19,724 nucleotides of DNA from ZLKRG08 sp046094385 (lineage in GTDB: Bacteria; Actinomycetota; Actinomycetes; Nanopelagicales; Nanopelagicaceae), in assembly GCA_046094385.1 (NCBI GenBank), contig JBJTHJ010000085.1, forward strand, positions 1 through 19,724, read 5' to 3'. The notes below the pieces were generated by a model, which was given only the letters and a program-made list of their open reading frames with translations, did not search any database and had not been told where the DNA came from. Each line of letters starts with the position of its first letter. Position 1 is the stretch's first letter. The translations under genes were made by a program, and so were the position numbers. Below, one piece after another: positions 1 to 6,475 of the stretch.

Positions 1-88
1 CCTACTCGTACTTCTTAACTTTCCTGAATTTTTTTAAGAACCTATAGGTTCTTAAAAAAATTCAGGAAAGTTAAGAAGTACGAGTAGG
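1..88. repeat. Perfect end-to-end inverted repeat at left terminus (probable fold-back artefact)
   Basis: Bases 1-44 are the exact reverse complement of bases 45-88, with no spacer; the centre is CCTATAGG at 41-48. The right arm runs directly into the secY ribosome-binding site (TAGGAG, 85-90), so bases 45 onward are probably the genuine chromosome and 1-44 a fold-back copy of it. A similar palindrome ends the window at the other side, which points to contig-end artefacts from library construction or assembly rather than biology. Upstream of secY one would expect the end of rplO, but too little unique sequence is present to recognise it. Confidence 0.95.
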
Positions 89-98
89 AGAAGATCTA

Positions 99-1394
99 GT
101 GCTCTCAGCATTTGGTAAGGCGTTTAAAACCCCAGACCTTCGTAAGAAGATCTTCTTCACCCTTGCAATCATGGCGCTATTTCGCTTTGGTTCAGTAGTT
201 CCGACCCCTGGCGTCTCATATTCAAATGTTCAGCAATGCTTGAACCAAGTTGAGTCTGGTGGCCTCTTTGGTCTGATCAATTTGTTCTCTGGCGGTGCGC
301 TATTGCAGCTCTCGGTTTTCGCACTTGGCATCATGCCTTACATCACCAGCTCGATCATCGTGCAGCTCTTAACTGTGGTGATTCCACGTTTTGAAGCGCT
401 AAAGAATGAAGGTCAATCTGGAACTGCAAAACTGACTCAATACACTCGTTACCTAACAATTGGACTTGCAGTTTTGCAATCTACCGGTCTGGTAGCTGTT
501 GCTCGTACGCCTGGCCGTTTGATTAGTGGATGTACTTTGCCGATCATTCCCGATACTTCATGGCAGAGAATCGTCACCATGATCTTCGTAATGACTGCCG
601 GAACCTCGGTAATCATGTGGCTTGGTGAATTGATCACTGATCGCGGTGTTGGTAACGGTATGTCCATCTTGATCTTCACCTCGATCGCAGCTGGTTTCCC
701 TGGAAATCTCTGGAGCATCAGACTTCAAAAGGGACTCTTCGCATTCCTATTCGTAATTGCAGTTGGAATCTTGGTTGTGATGGCGGTCGTATTCGTCGAA
801 CAGGCGCAACGACGTATTCCAGTTCAGTATGCAAAGCGCATGGTTGGTCGCCAAACTTACGGCGGAACCAGCACCTACATTCCTATCAAGGTAAACCAAG
901 CAGGTGTGATCCCAGTGATCTTCGCATCTTCATTGCTTTACATTCCATCTCTAATCGTTAACTTCACCAATAGCCAAGCGGCTTGGGCTGTGTGGATCTC
1001 TCGTAATTTCGTTCAAGGTGACCACCCGATATATGTGGCTACCTATGCACTATTGATTATCTTCTTCACCTATTTCTATGTATCGATCACCTTCAATCCA
1101 GATGAAGTTGCGGAGAATATGAAGAAGTACGGTGGATTCATTCCAGGTATTCGTGCCGGTAAGCCGACCGCTGAATATTTACAGTATGTACTCTCACGAA
1201 TCACCGCACCCGGTTCGTTGTATCTAGCTCTCGTTGCAATCATTCCGATCGGAGCGCTAATTCTCTTTGGTGCAACCCAGAACTTCCCATTCGGTGGAAC
1301 TGCGATTTTGATTGTGGTTGGCGTTGGTCTTGATACTGCGAAACAGATCGAATCTCAGTTACAACAGCGCAGCTATGAGGGTTTCCTTAAATAG
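99..1394 (+). CDS. secY: Preprotein translocase subunit SecY
   Basis: SecY is the channel-forming subunit of the SecYEG translocon in the cytoplasmic membrane; it exports and inserts proteins with SecA or the ribosome. The 431-residue product is the normal family length and shows about ten hydrophobic segments, near residues 17-35, 67-92, 117-136, 152-175, 188-200, 212-235, 268-288, 312-333, 370-390 and 398-412. The plug-region pattern after the first segment, the conserved DRGVGNG (181-187) and the cytoplasmic loop GGFIPGIRAGKPTAEYL (345-361), which contacts SecA and ribosome, are all present. The start is GTG, preceded by TAGGAG at 85-90; the N-terminus MLSAFGKAFKTPDLR resembles actinobacterial SecY. 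It is followed after 13 nt by adk, the usual spc-operon arrangement. The promoter and preceding genes lie outside the window. Identification is secure. Confidence 0.98.
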   Translation: MLSAFGKAFKTPDLRKKIFFTLAIMALFRFGSVVPTPGVSYSNVQQCLNQVESGGLFGLINLFSGGALLQLSVFALGIMPYITSSIIVQLLTVVIPRFEALKNEGQSGTAKLTQYTRYLTIGLAVLQSTGLVAVARTPGRLISGCTLPIIPDTSWQRIVTMIFVMTAGTSVIMWLGELITDRGVGNGMSILIFTSIAAGFPGNLWSIRLQKGLFAFLFVIAVGILVVMAVVFVEQAQRRIPVQYAKRMVGRQTYGGTSTYIPIKVNQAGVIPVIFASSLLYIPSLIVNFTNSQAAWAVWISRNFVQGDHPIYVATYALLIIFFTYFYVSITFNPDEVAENMKKYGGFIPGIRAGKPTAEYLQYVLSRITAPGSLYLALVAIIPIGALILFGATQNFPFGGTAILIVVGVGLDTAKQIESQLQQRSYEGFLK

Positions 1395-1407
1395 GGAAAG
1401 ACCACTT

Positions 1408-2058
1408 ATGCGACTTGTCCTGGTAGGCCCACCAGGTGCCGGAAAGGGAACTCAAGCTCAATTCCTTGCTGCGCACTTTGCAATCCCACATATCTCAACT
1501 GGAGACATCTTCCGCGCAAATCTAAAAGGCAATACGCCACTTGGATTAGAGGCGAAGAAGTACATGGATAAGGGCGAATTGGTGCCAGATTCGGTGACAA
1601 ATGACATGGTGAAGGATCGCCTTAACCAAAGTGATCTGGGCAATGGGTTTTTGTTGGATGGCTATCCAAGAAATGTTGCGCAAGCAGAGGTACTCCGTGC
1701 GATTCTTGCAGAAAAAAGCACCCCACTTCATGCTGCGCTAGAACTTAGCGTTGATCACGATGAGATCATCACTCGTCTATCTGGTCGTCGCTCCTGTAGC
1801 AATTGCCAGCGACCATTTCATATCGCAAATGAAAAACCTGCTGTTGAAGGTGTTTGCGATGGCTGTGGTGGAGCATTGATACAGCGCGAAGATGATAAGG
1901 CTGAAGTGATCAAACGTCGTTTGGAAGTTTATGCAGAACAGACTGAGCCGATAATCTCTTTCTACCGCAACGAAGGTTTGCTCATAACTATCTCGGCAAC
2001 CGGTCCAGTAAATGAGATTACTGATTCAGCAATTGCAGCACTTACCCGTATCAAGTAA
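1408..2058 (+). CDS. adk: Adenylate kinase (zinc-LID form)
   Basis: This cytosolic enzyme interconverts ATP + AMP and 2 ADP and sets the adenylate energy balance. The product has 216 residues. The P-loop GPPGAGKG is at residues 7-14, ISTGDIFR follows near 30-37, and GFLLDGYPRN marks the AMP-binding part of the core. The LID has a four-cysteine zinc site (CSNC and CDGC, about 25 residues apart), so this is the long-LID form, unlike the short ~180-residue enzyme of mycobacteria. The ATG at 1408 is chosen because the P-loop then sits at its usual distance from the N-terminus and AGGGAAAG (1393-1400) is in ribosome-binding position. The open frame extends 96 nt further upstream into secY, but those codons do not look like Adk. 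It is co-directional between secY and map, as in most bacteria. Confidence 0.97.
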   Translation: MRLVLVGPPGAGKGTQAQFLAAHFAIPHISTGDIFRANLKGNTPLGLEAKKYMDKGELVPDSVTNDMVKDRLNQSDLGNGFLLDGYPRNVAQAEVLRAILAEKSTPLHAALELSVDHDEIITRLSGRRSCSNCQRPFHIANEKPAVEGVCDGCGGALIQREDDKAEVIKRRLEVYAEQTEPIISFYRNEGLLITISATGPVNEITDSAIAALTRIK

Positions 2059-2063
2059 TCAAC

Positions 2064-2873
2064 ATGGCAATTCAGCTTAAGAACTTAGATGAATTAAAGA
2101 GCATGCGTAAAGCCGGTCTCTTGGTTGGACAAACTTTGCAATTAATCCGCGAAACCATCAAGCCGGGTTTAACCACCTCAGCGCTAGATGCGGTTGCAGC
2201 TGCGAATATCAAACGAGGTGGCGGTACCTCTAATTTCCTGGGATATCACGGATTTCCAGCAACCATCTGTGTGTCAGTAAATGATGAGATTGTGCATGGT
2301 ATTCCTGGTGATCGCATCATCAACGAAGGAGATATCGTCTCGGTTGACTGCGGAGCGATAATCGACGGTTGGCATGGCGATGCTGCCTTCTCGGTTGTCG
2401 TAGGTTCCGCAGATCCGCAAGATCAGAAGATGTTAGATGTTTGTGAAGAATCCATGTGGCGGGGAATCGCAGCTGGTAAGAATGGTGCGCGACTTTCAGA
2501 TATCGGACATGCAATTGAGGAGTATGTAAATTCGCAAGGAAGCTATGGAATCTTGCGTGAATATGGTGGCCACGGGATCGGAACTGCGATGCATATGGAG
2601 CCACATGTTTTAAATTTCGGAAAACCAGGTAATGGACCAGAGTTGGTTCCAGGGATCTGTTTGGCGATCGAGCCTATGATCACCAGGGGAACCCATAAGA
2701 CGAAAGTCTTGAGCGATGAATGGACCGTGGTTAGCCAAGATAAATCGCACGGTGCACATTTTGAAGAGAGTTACTGCATCGCACCTGATGGCAAACCCTT
2801 CGTATTAACCGCGCTTGATGGGGGCAAAGTGGCGCTTGGCCGCCTGGGAGTCGAGATCTCAAGCCTAATCTGA
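2064..2873 (+). CDS. map: Methionine aminopeptidase type I
   Basis: It removes the initiator methionine from nascent proteins with small second residues. The 269-residue product carries the five metal ligands of the pita-bread fold: D95 (VDCGA), D106 (GDAAF), H170 (GGHGIG), E203 (IEPM) and E234 (HFEE), plus the substrate-contact His78 (VHGI). No N-terminal zinc-finger extension is present, so it is the short bacterial class. One oddity: the ligand E234 is followed by ESY, where most family members have HT (EHT). The start ATG lies only 5 nt after the adk stop with no clear Shine-Dalgarno, suggesting translational coupling. The C-terminus runs roughly 15 residues past the usual end of the fold. 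The gene closes the secY-adk-map group; a candidate promoter for the next genes begins right after its stop. Confidence 0.97.
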   Translation: MAIQLKNLDELKSMRKAGLLVGQTLQLIRETIKPGLTTSALDAVAAANIKRGGGTSNFLGYHGFPATICVSVNDEIVHGIPGDRIINEGDIVSVDCGAIIDGWHGDAAFSVVVGSADPQDQKMLDVCEESMWRGIAAGKNGARLSDIGHAIEEYVNSQGSYGILREYGGHGIGTAMHMEPHVLNFGKPGNGPELVPGICLAIEPMITRGTHKTKVLSDEWTVVSQDKSHGAHFEESYCIAPDGKPFVLTALDGGKVALGRLGVEISSLI

Positions 2874-2933
2874 CCCCGATTTGTCCATATTCACCCCTAT
2901 AAATAGAATTATCCTTCGCGCCTCAAATCGGGG
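2874..2933. repeat. 10-bp inverted repeat bracketing the infA promoter
   Basis: CCCCGATTTG (2874-2883) and its exact reverse complement CAAATCGGGG (2924-2933) are separated by 40 nt. The left arm starts directly after the map stop and runs into the candidate -35 box (2881-2886); the right arm lies just after the predicted transcription start. It could be a long-looped terminator stem for the map transcript, or paired half-sites of a regulator. No T-tract follows the right arm, so a classical intrinsic terminator is unlikely. Function is unknown. Confidence 0.6.
2881..2909 (+). promoter_or_regulatory. Predicted sigma70-type promoter for infA-rpmJ
   Basis: TTGTCC (2881-2886) and TAGAAT (2904-2909) are separated by exactly 17 nt; they match 4/6 and 5/6 of the vegetative consensus. 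Transcription would begin near 2915-2918, giving a leader of about 50 nt before the infA TTG codon. This promoter would let infA, rpmJ and possibly the alpha operon be transcribed independently of secY-adk-map. Prediction from sequence only. Confidence 0.55.
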
Positions 2934-2967
2934 CTCGCAGCGCAGAACATAAAAAGGGCAGGGTTTC

Positions 2968-3189
2968 TTGGCTAAAGAAGGTAGCGCCATCGAAATGGAA
3001 GGCGTTGTTGCTGAAGCTCTACCCAATGCAATGTTCCGCGTTGAGTTATCAAACGGACATAAAGTTCTTGCACACATCAGTGGCAAGATGCGAAAGAACT
3101 ACATTCGCATTCTTCCGGCTGATCGAGTGATCGTAGAGATGAGTCCGTACGACCTAACCAAAGGTCGGATAATTTATCGTTACAAGTAA
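2968..3189 (+). CDS. infA: Translation initiation factor IF-1
   Basis: IF-1 binds the A-site of the 30S subunit and helps IF-2 and IF-3 select the initiator tRNA. The 73-residue product is full length, a single S1/OB-fold domain starting MAKEGSAIEMEG and ending RIIYRYK; FRVELSNGHKVLAHISGKMRKNYIRI is the typical core. The start codon is TTG, preceded by GGGCAGGG at 2956-2963; no in-frame ATG or GTG gives the expected N-terminus. It sits before rpmJ, as in actinobacteria and firmicutes, 94 nt after map, behind a predicted promoter. Confidence 0.97.
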   Translation: MAKEGSAIEMEGVVAEALPNAMFRVELSNGHKVLAHISGKMRKNYIRILPADRVIVEMSPYDLTKGRIIYRYK

Positions 3190-3240
3190 TTTTGTAAAAG
3201 TAAATTAAAGAATCAAAAGAATAAACGAAGGGCATAACAA

Positions 3241-3354
3241 ATGAAGGTGCAACCAAGCGTCAAGAAGATCTGCGACAAGTGCAAGGTCATCCGCCGCAAA
3301 GGTCGCGTCATGGTCATTTGCGAAAACCTTCGCCATAAGCAGCGCCAAGGTTAA
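3241..3354 (+). CDS. rpmJ: 50S ribosomal protein L36 (zinc-binding form)
   Basis: L36 is the smallest protein of the large subunit and helps stabilise 23S rRNA. The gene encodes 37 residues beginning MKVQPSVKKICDKC and ending RHKQRQG. C11, C14, C27 and H32 form the C-x2-C-x12-C-x4-H zinc ribbon, so this is the C+ (zinc-dependent) form rather than the zinc-independent paralogue. GAAGGG lies about 8 nt before the ATG. The 51-nt gap from infA is AT-rich with no visible signal. The long structured leader of the alpha operon starts after its stop. Confidence 0.97.
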   Translation: MKVQPSVKKICDKCKVIRRKGRVMVICENLRHKQRQG

Positions 3355-3394
3355 TTCGCAAACTTAAAGCGATTAACAGTTACGCGTGATGCGA

Positions 3395-3515
3395 CTGGTT
3401 ATTGATTAACTATTAATCAATGCCAGACCTTCGGTCCGATAGGCCGAAGCCAGTATCGATAGGTATCGATTGATACAGGAAGCATCGCGGAGGACCTATC
3501 GGGAAACTAGAAGGA
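3395..3515 (+). promoter_or_regulatory. Structured 5' leader of the alpha operon with possible pseudoknot (candidate r-protein autoregulatory element)
   Basis: The 167-nt gap between rpmJ and rpsM is the longest in the window and is rich in complementary segments. Hairpin I pairs CTGG 3395-3398 with CCAG 3423-3426 and ATTGATTA 3401-3408 with TAATCAAT 3414-3421. Hairpin II pairs CTTCGG 3429-3434 with CCGAAG 3444-3449. Hairpin III pairs 3453-3460 with 3469-3476 (one G-U). The loop of hairpin II holds CCGATAGG (3436-3443), exactly complementary to CCTATCGG (3495-3502) just upstream of the rpsM ribosome-binding site AAGGA (3511-3515), so a pseudoknot can form. CGATAGG at 3457-3463 can compete for the same partner. 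In E. coli, S4 represses this operon through a pseudoknot at rpsM; rpsD is also downstream here. A function by analogy is inference. No convincing promoter was found in the gap. Confidence 0.5.
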
Positions 3516-3521
3516 AAATAA

Positions 3522-3899
3522 ATGGCACGTCTTGTCGGTGTTGATCTGCCGCGCGAAAAGCGCCTTGAGGTCGCACTCACTTACATTTTTGGAATGGGCT
3601 TGACTCGCTCCAAGGAAACATTGAAAGCTACCGGGATCTCAGGAGATACCCGCGTTAAAGATCTTCAAGAGCCAGAATTGGCAAAGCTTCGTGAATTCAT
3701 CGAAGCTAATTACAAAATCGAAGGTGATCTTCGCCGTGAAATCGCAGGCGATATCCGTCGTAAAGTTGAAATTCAGAGCTACCAAGGCATTCGTCACCGC
3801 AAAGGACTTCCAGTTCGCGGTCAGCGCACTCATACAAATGCGCGCACTCGCAAGGGTCCACGTGTTGCAATTGCAGGAAAGAAGAAGGTGACTAAGTAA
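3522..3899 (+). CDS. rpsM: 30S ribosomal protein S13
   Basis: S13 sits in the head of the small subunit and contacts the P-site tRNA and the 50S bridge B1. The 125-residue product starts MARLVGVDLPREKRLEVALTYIFG; its C-terminal half has GIRHRKGLPVRGQRTHTNARTRKG, the conserved 16S rRNA and tRNA-contact tail. The ATG is preceded by AAGGA (3511-3515). It is the first gene of the alpha operon and overlaps rpsK by one base (TAATG), so S13 and S11 are probably translationally coupled. Confidence 0.98.
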   Translation: MARLVGVDLPREKRLEVALTYIFGMGLTRSKETLKATGISGDTRVKDLQEPELAKLREFIEANYKIEGDLRREIAGDIRRKVEIQSYQGIRHRKGLPVRGQRTHTNARTRKGPRVAIAGKKKVTK

Positions 3900-4333
3900 T
3901 GGCCGCTCCTAAGAAAGCCGCAGCTGCAGCTCCCGCAAAGAGCGCCGCTAAGGGCAAAGTAAAGATTCGCAAGAAAGAGAAGAAGAATGTTGCTGCCGGA
4001 CAGGCTCATATCAAGAGTACCTTCAACAACACCATCGTCTCAATTACAGATCCATCCGGAGCGGTAATTTCATGGGCCTCTTCAGGCCAAGTTGGATTTA
4101 AGGGTTCACGTAAATCAACACCGTACGCAGCACAGATGGCAGCAGAAGCAGCAGCTCGTCGTGCGCAAGAGCATGGTTTGAAGAAAGTGGATGTATTCGT
4201 CAAGGGTCCAGGTTCTGGACGCGAGACCGCTATCCGTTCATTGCAGGCAGCTGGACTTGAAGTTGGATCCATCTCTGATGTGACTCCAGCTCCACATAAT
4301 GGTTGCCGCCCTACCAAGCCACGTCGCGTATAA
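3899..4333 (+). CDS. rpsK: 30S ribosomal protein S11
   Basis: S11 lies in the platform of the 30S subunit near the mRNA exit and the 3' end of 16S rRNA. The 144-residue product has a complete core from about residue 36 (AHIKSTFNNTIVSITD) to the C-terminal PAPHNGCRPTKPRRV. It also carries an Ala/Lys-rich N-terminal extension of roughly 20-25 residues beyond the E. coli protein (129 residues). Such basic extensions occur in actinobacterial S11 and are probably unstructured. The start codon overlaps the rpsM stop (TAATG). Confidence 0.98.
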   Translation: MAAPKKAAAAAPAKSAAKGKVKIRKKEKKNVAAGQAHIKSTFNNTIVSITDPSGAVISWASSGQVGFKGSRKSTPYAAQMAAEAAARRAQEHGLKKVDVFVKGPGSGRETAIRSLQAAGLEVGSISDVTPAPHNGCRPTKPRRV

Positions 4334-4356
4334 AGAAAGGTTTAAGGAGAAAATAA

Positions 4357-4983
4357 ATGGCTCGTTACACCGGTGCAGATTGCAAGCGTTGCCGTCGCGA
4401 AAAGGTAAAACTCTTCCTAAAGGGTTCCAAGTGCGATGGACCAAAGTGTCCGATCGAATCTCGTCCATATCCACCAGGACAACATGGTCGCGGTCGCGGC
4501 AAGGAATCTGAGTACTTGTTGCAGATGCGCGAGAAGCAGAAGACTGCTCGCATCTATGGAGTTTTAGAGAAGCAGTTCCGTTCATACTACGAAGAAGCTA
4601 ACCGTCGTGCAGGCAAGACTGGTGAGAATCTTTTGATCCTGCTTGAGACCCGTTTAGATAACGTGGTCTATCGCGCTGGCTTTGCAAAGAGCCGTGATAT
4701 GGCGCGTCAGCTGGTTCGTCATGGACACTTCCTAGTAAATGGCAAGAAGGTCAACATTCCTTCATATCGTGTCTCTCAATTCGACGTGATTGATGTGCTC
4801 ACCAAGTCACAAGACTTGACGCCATTTATCGTCGCCAGCGCAGAGTTCGGTGAGAAGAGCGTTCCAGCTTGGATGGAAGTTGTTCCTTCACAGATGCGCA
4901 TCATCATTCATGGACTACCTAATCGCTCCGTGATTGACACTCAGGTACAAGAGCAACTTATCGTTGAACTTTACTCTAAGTAA
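4357..4983 (+). CDS. rpsD: 30S ribosomal protein S4 (zinc-binding form)
   Basis: S4 is a primary 16S rRNA binder that nucleates 30S assembly; in E. coli it also represses its own operon at rpsM. The 208-residue product has the N-terminal Cys4 zinc site C9, C12, C26, C31 (CKRC and CDGPKCPIE region), so it is a C+ type. The S4 RNA-binding domain, RLDNVVYRAGFAKSRDMARQLVRHGHFLVNG, begins near residue 98. The ATG is preceded by AAGGAG (4341-4346). It lies between rpsK and rpoA, the standard position in actinobacteria. Confidence 0.98.
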   Translation: MARYTGADCKRCRREKVKLFLKGSKCDGPKCPIESRPYPPGQHGRGRGKESEYLLQMREKQKTARIYGVLEKQFRSYYEEANRRAGKTGENLLILLETRLDNVVYRAGFAKSRDMARQLVRHGHFLVNGKKVNIPSYRVSQFDVIDVLTKSQDLTPFIVASAEFGEKSVPAWMEVVPSQMRIIIHGLPNRSVIDTQVQEQLIVELYSK

Positions 4984-5039
4984 TTAAAGGTAATTTGTAG
5001 TTCAAAACTTAAAATTAAAAACAGGCAGTAACCCAGAAT

Positions 5040-5061
5040 GGGGATCAAATAGCGGATCCCC
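5040..5061 (+). promoter_or_regulatory. Hairpin in the rpoA leader
   Basis: GGGGATC (5040-5046) pairs with GATCCCC (5055-5061) around an 8-nt loop. The stem ends about 10 nt before the rpoA ribosome-binding site GAGGAG (5072-5077) and is not followed by a T-run, so it is not a typical terminator. It lies in a 99-nt spacer between rpsD and rpoA, the longest spacer within the alpha operon. It may be an mRNA-processing or stability element separating ribosomal-protein from polymerase expression; that role is inferred. Confidence 0.5.
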
Positions 5062-5082
5062 TCAAAGGAAAGAGGAGAAAAC

Positions 5083-6081
5083 GTGCTTATTGCACAGCGT
5101 CCAACACTTACTGAAGAAGTTCTATCAGAGCATCGTTCACGGTTCATCATTGAGCCGCTTGAGCCAGGCTTTGGCTACACCCTAGGCAACTCAATGCGTC
5201 GTACGCTGCTTTCATCTATCCCAGGTGCAGCAGTAACCAGCATTCGCGTTGCCGGTGCGCTTCACGAGTTCACCACCCTTGAAGGCGTAAAGGAAGATTT
5301 AACTGAAGTGGTCTTGAACATCAAGAATTTGGTGCTCTCATCAGATAACGATGAACCAGCAACTGCCTATATCCGTAAATCCGGTTCTGGCGTAGTAACT
5401 GGTGCAGACGTTGCAGTTCCAGCTGGAGTCGAAGTTCATAATCCAGACCTTCATATCGCAACGCTAAATGGCAAGGCCAATCTGGAGATTGAGCTAACCA
5501 TCGAACGTGGTCGTGGTTATGTGACTGCAGTCCAAAATAAGGCAGTTGGTGCAGAGATCGGCCGTATTCCAGTCGACTCAATCTATTCACCAGTTCTAAA
5601 AGTTACTTACAAGGTGGAAGCGACTCGTGTTGAGCAGCGCACCGACTTCGATTCATTAGTGATCGATGTCGAAACCAAGCCATCCATGAAGCCACGCGAT
5701 GCAGTTGCATCTGCTGGCCATACCTTAGTTGAGCTATTTGGATTAGCTCGCGAACTTAACTTAGATGCTGAAGGTATCGATATGGGTCCATCGGTCATGG
5801 ATGCAGCGCTCGCTGCAGATCTAGCCCTACCTATCGAGGATCTTGATCTAACAGTTCGTTCATACAACTGCTTGAAGCGCGAAGGTATTCATACAGTTGG
5901 TGAGCTAGTAAATCGCTCAGAAGCTGATCTATTGGATATCCGTAATTTTGGTAGCAAGTCAATTGACGAAGTTAAGGCAAAGTTAGTTTCAATGGGTCTT
6001 TCATTGAAGGATAGCCCAGCCGGCTTTGATCCAACTAAGCATGCGAATTACAACGCACACGAGAACGAGTTTGCGGAATAA
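5083..6081 (+). CDS. rpoA: DNA-directed RNA polymerase subunit alpha
   Basis: The alpha dimer scaffolds RNA polymerase assembly, and its C-terminal domain contacts UP elements and activators. The 332-residue product is full length: alpha-NTD at about 1-230 (RFIIEPLEPGFGYTLGNSMRRTLLSSIPG near 21-49) and alpha-CTD at about 255-320, with ELDLTVRS-type DNA-binding helices (LTVRSYNCLKREGIHTVGELV, then LLDIRNFGSKSIDEVKAKL). A flexible linker and an acidic C-terminal tail follow the usual pattern. The start is GTG, 5 nt after GAGGAG (5072-5077). Its place between rpsD and rplQ is conserved across bacteria. Confidence 0.98.
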   Translation: MLIAQRPTLTEEVLSEHRSRFIIEPLEPGFGYTLGNSMRRTLLSSIPGAAVTSIRVAGALHEFTTLEGVKEDLTEVVLNIKNLVLSSDNDEPATAYIRKSGSGVVTGADVAVPAGVEVHNPDLHIATLNGKANLEIELTIERGRGYVTAVQNKAVGAEIGRIPVDSIYSPVLKVTYKVEATRVEQRTDFDSLVIDVETKPSMKPRDAVASAGHTLVELFGLARELNLDAEGIDMGPSVMDAALAADLALPIEDLDLTVRSYNCLKREGIHTVGELVNRSEADLLDIRNFGSKSIDEVKAKLVSMGLSLKDSPAGFDPTKHANYNAHENEFAE

Positions 6082-6109
6082 ATAGCGAGTAAGAAAGAAG
6101 AGAACGAAA

Positions 6110-6460
6110 ATGCCAACACCATCAAAAGGCCCACGCCTCGGAAGCGGTCCTGCTCACGAGCGTTTGCTTCTAGCAACACTCGCTGAACAGCTCTTCCAGC
6201 ACGGCAAGATCACAACCACTGAGACCAAGGCCAAGCGCCTTCGTCCATATGCGGAAAAGTTGATCACCTTTGCAAAGAAAGGTGACTTAGCTGCACGCCG
6301 TGAGGTGTTGGCTAAGATCTCGAATAAGTCAGTAGTACACACCCTATTCACCGAGATCGGCCCACGTATGAAAGATCGTAACGGTGGCTACACCCGAATC
6401 ACAAAGATCGGTCCGCGCAAGGGTGACAATGCACCTATGGCAGTGATCGAGGTTTTGTAA
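6110..6460 (+). CDS. rplQ: 50S ribosomal protein L17
   Basis: L17 binds domain III of 23S rRNA near the exit tunnel rim. The 116-residue product begins MPTPSKGPRLGSGPAHERLLL and has the conserved KAKRLRPYAEKLIT segment (about residues 41-54) and the RNGGYTRITKIGPRKGDNAPMAVIEVL C-terminus. It ends there, without the long charged tail seen in many high-GC actinobacterial L17 proteins, in keeping with a compact genome. It is the last gene of the alpha operon; an intrinsic terminator begins 23 nt after its stop. Confidence 0.97.
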   Translation: MPTPSKGPRLGSGPAHERLLLATLAEQLFQHGKITTTETKAKRLRPYAEKLITFAKKGDLAARREVLAKISNKSVVHTLFTEIGPRMKDRNGGYTRITKIGPRKGDNAPMAVIEVL

Positions 6461-6475
6461 AAAACGAATTCCGTC

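Noticed and set aside
1312..1407. Upstream extension of the adk reading frame into secY
   Set aside because: The residues do not resemble Adk, and the ATG at 1408 has a ribosome-binding site and the normal P-loop distance.
3355..3394. Promoter directly upstream of the rpsM leader
   Set aside because: TTAACA (3373-3378) has no matching -10 hexamer at a suitable spacing; the operon may be read from the infA promoter.
4984..5039. Promoter upstream of rpoA
   Set aside because: TTG-containing and A-rich segments are present, but no -35/-10 pair at 16-18 nt spacing was convincing.
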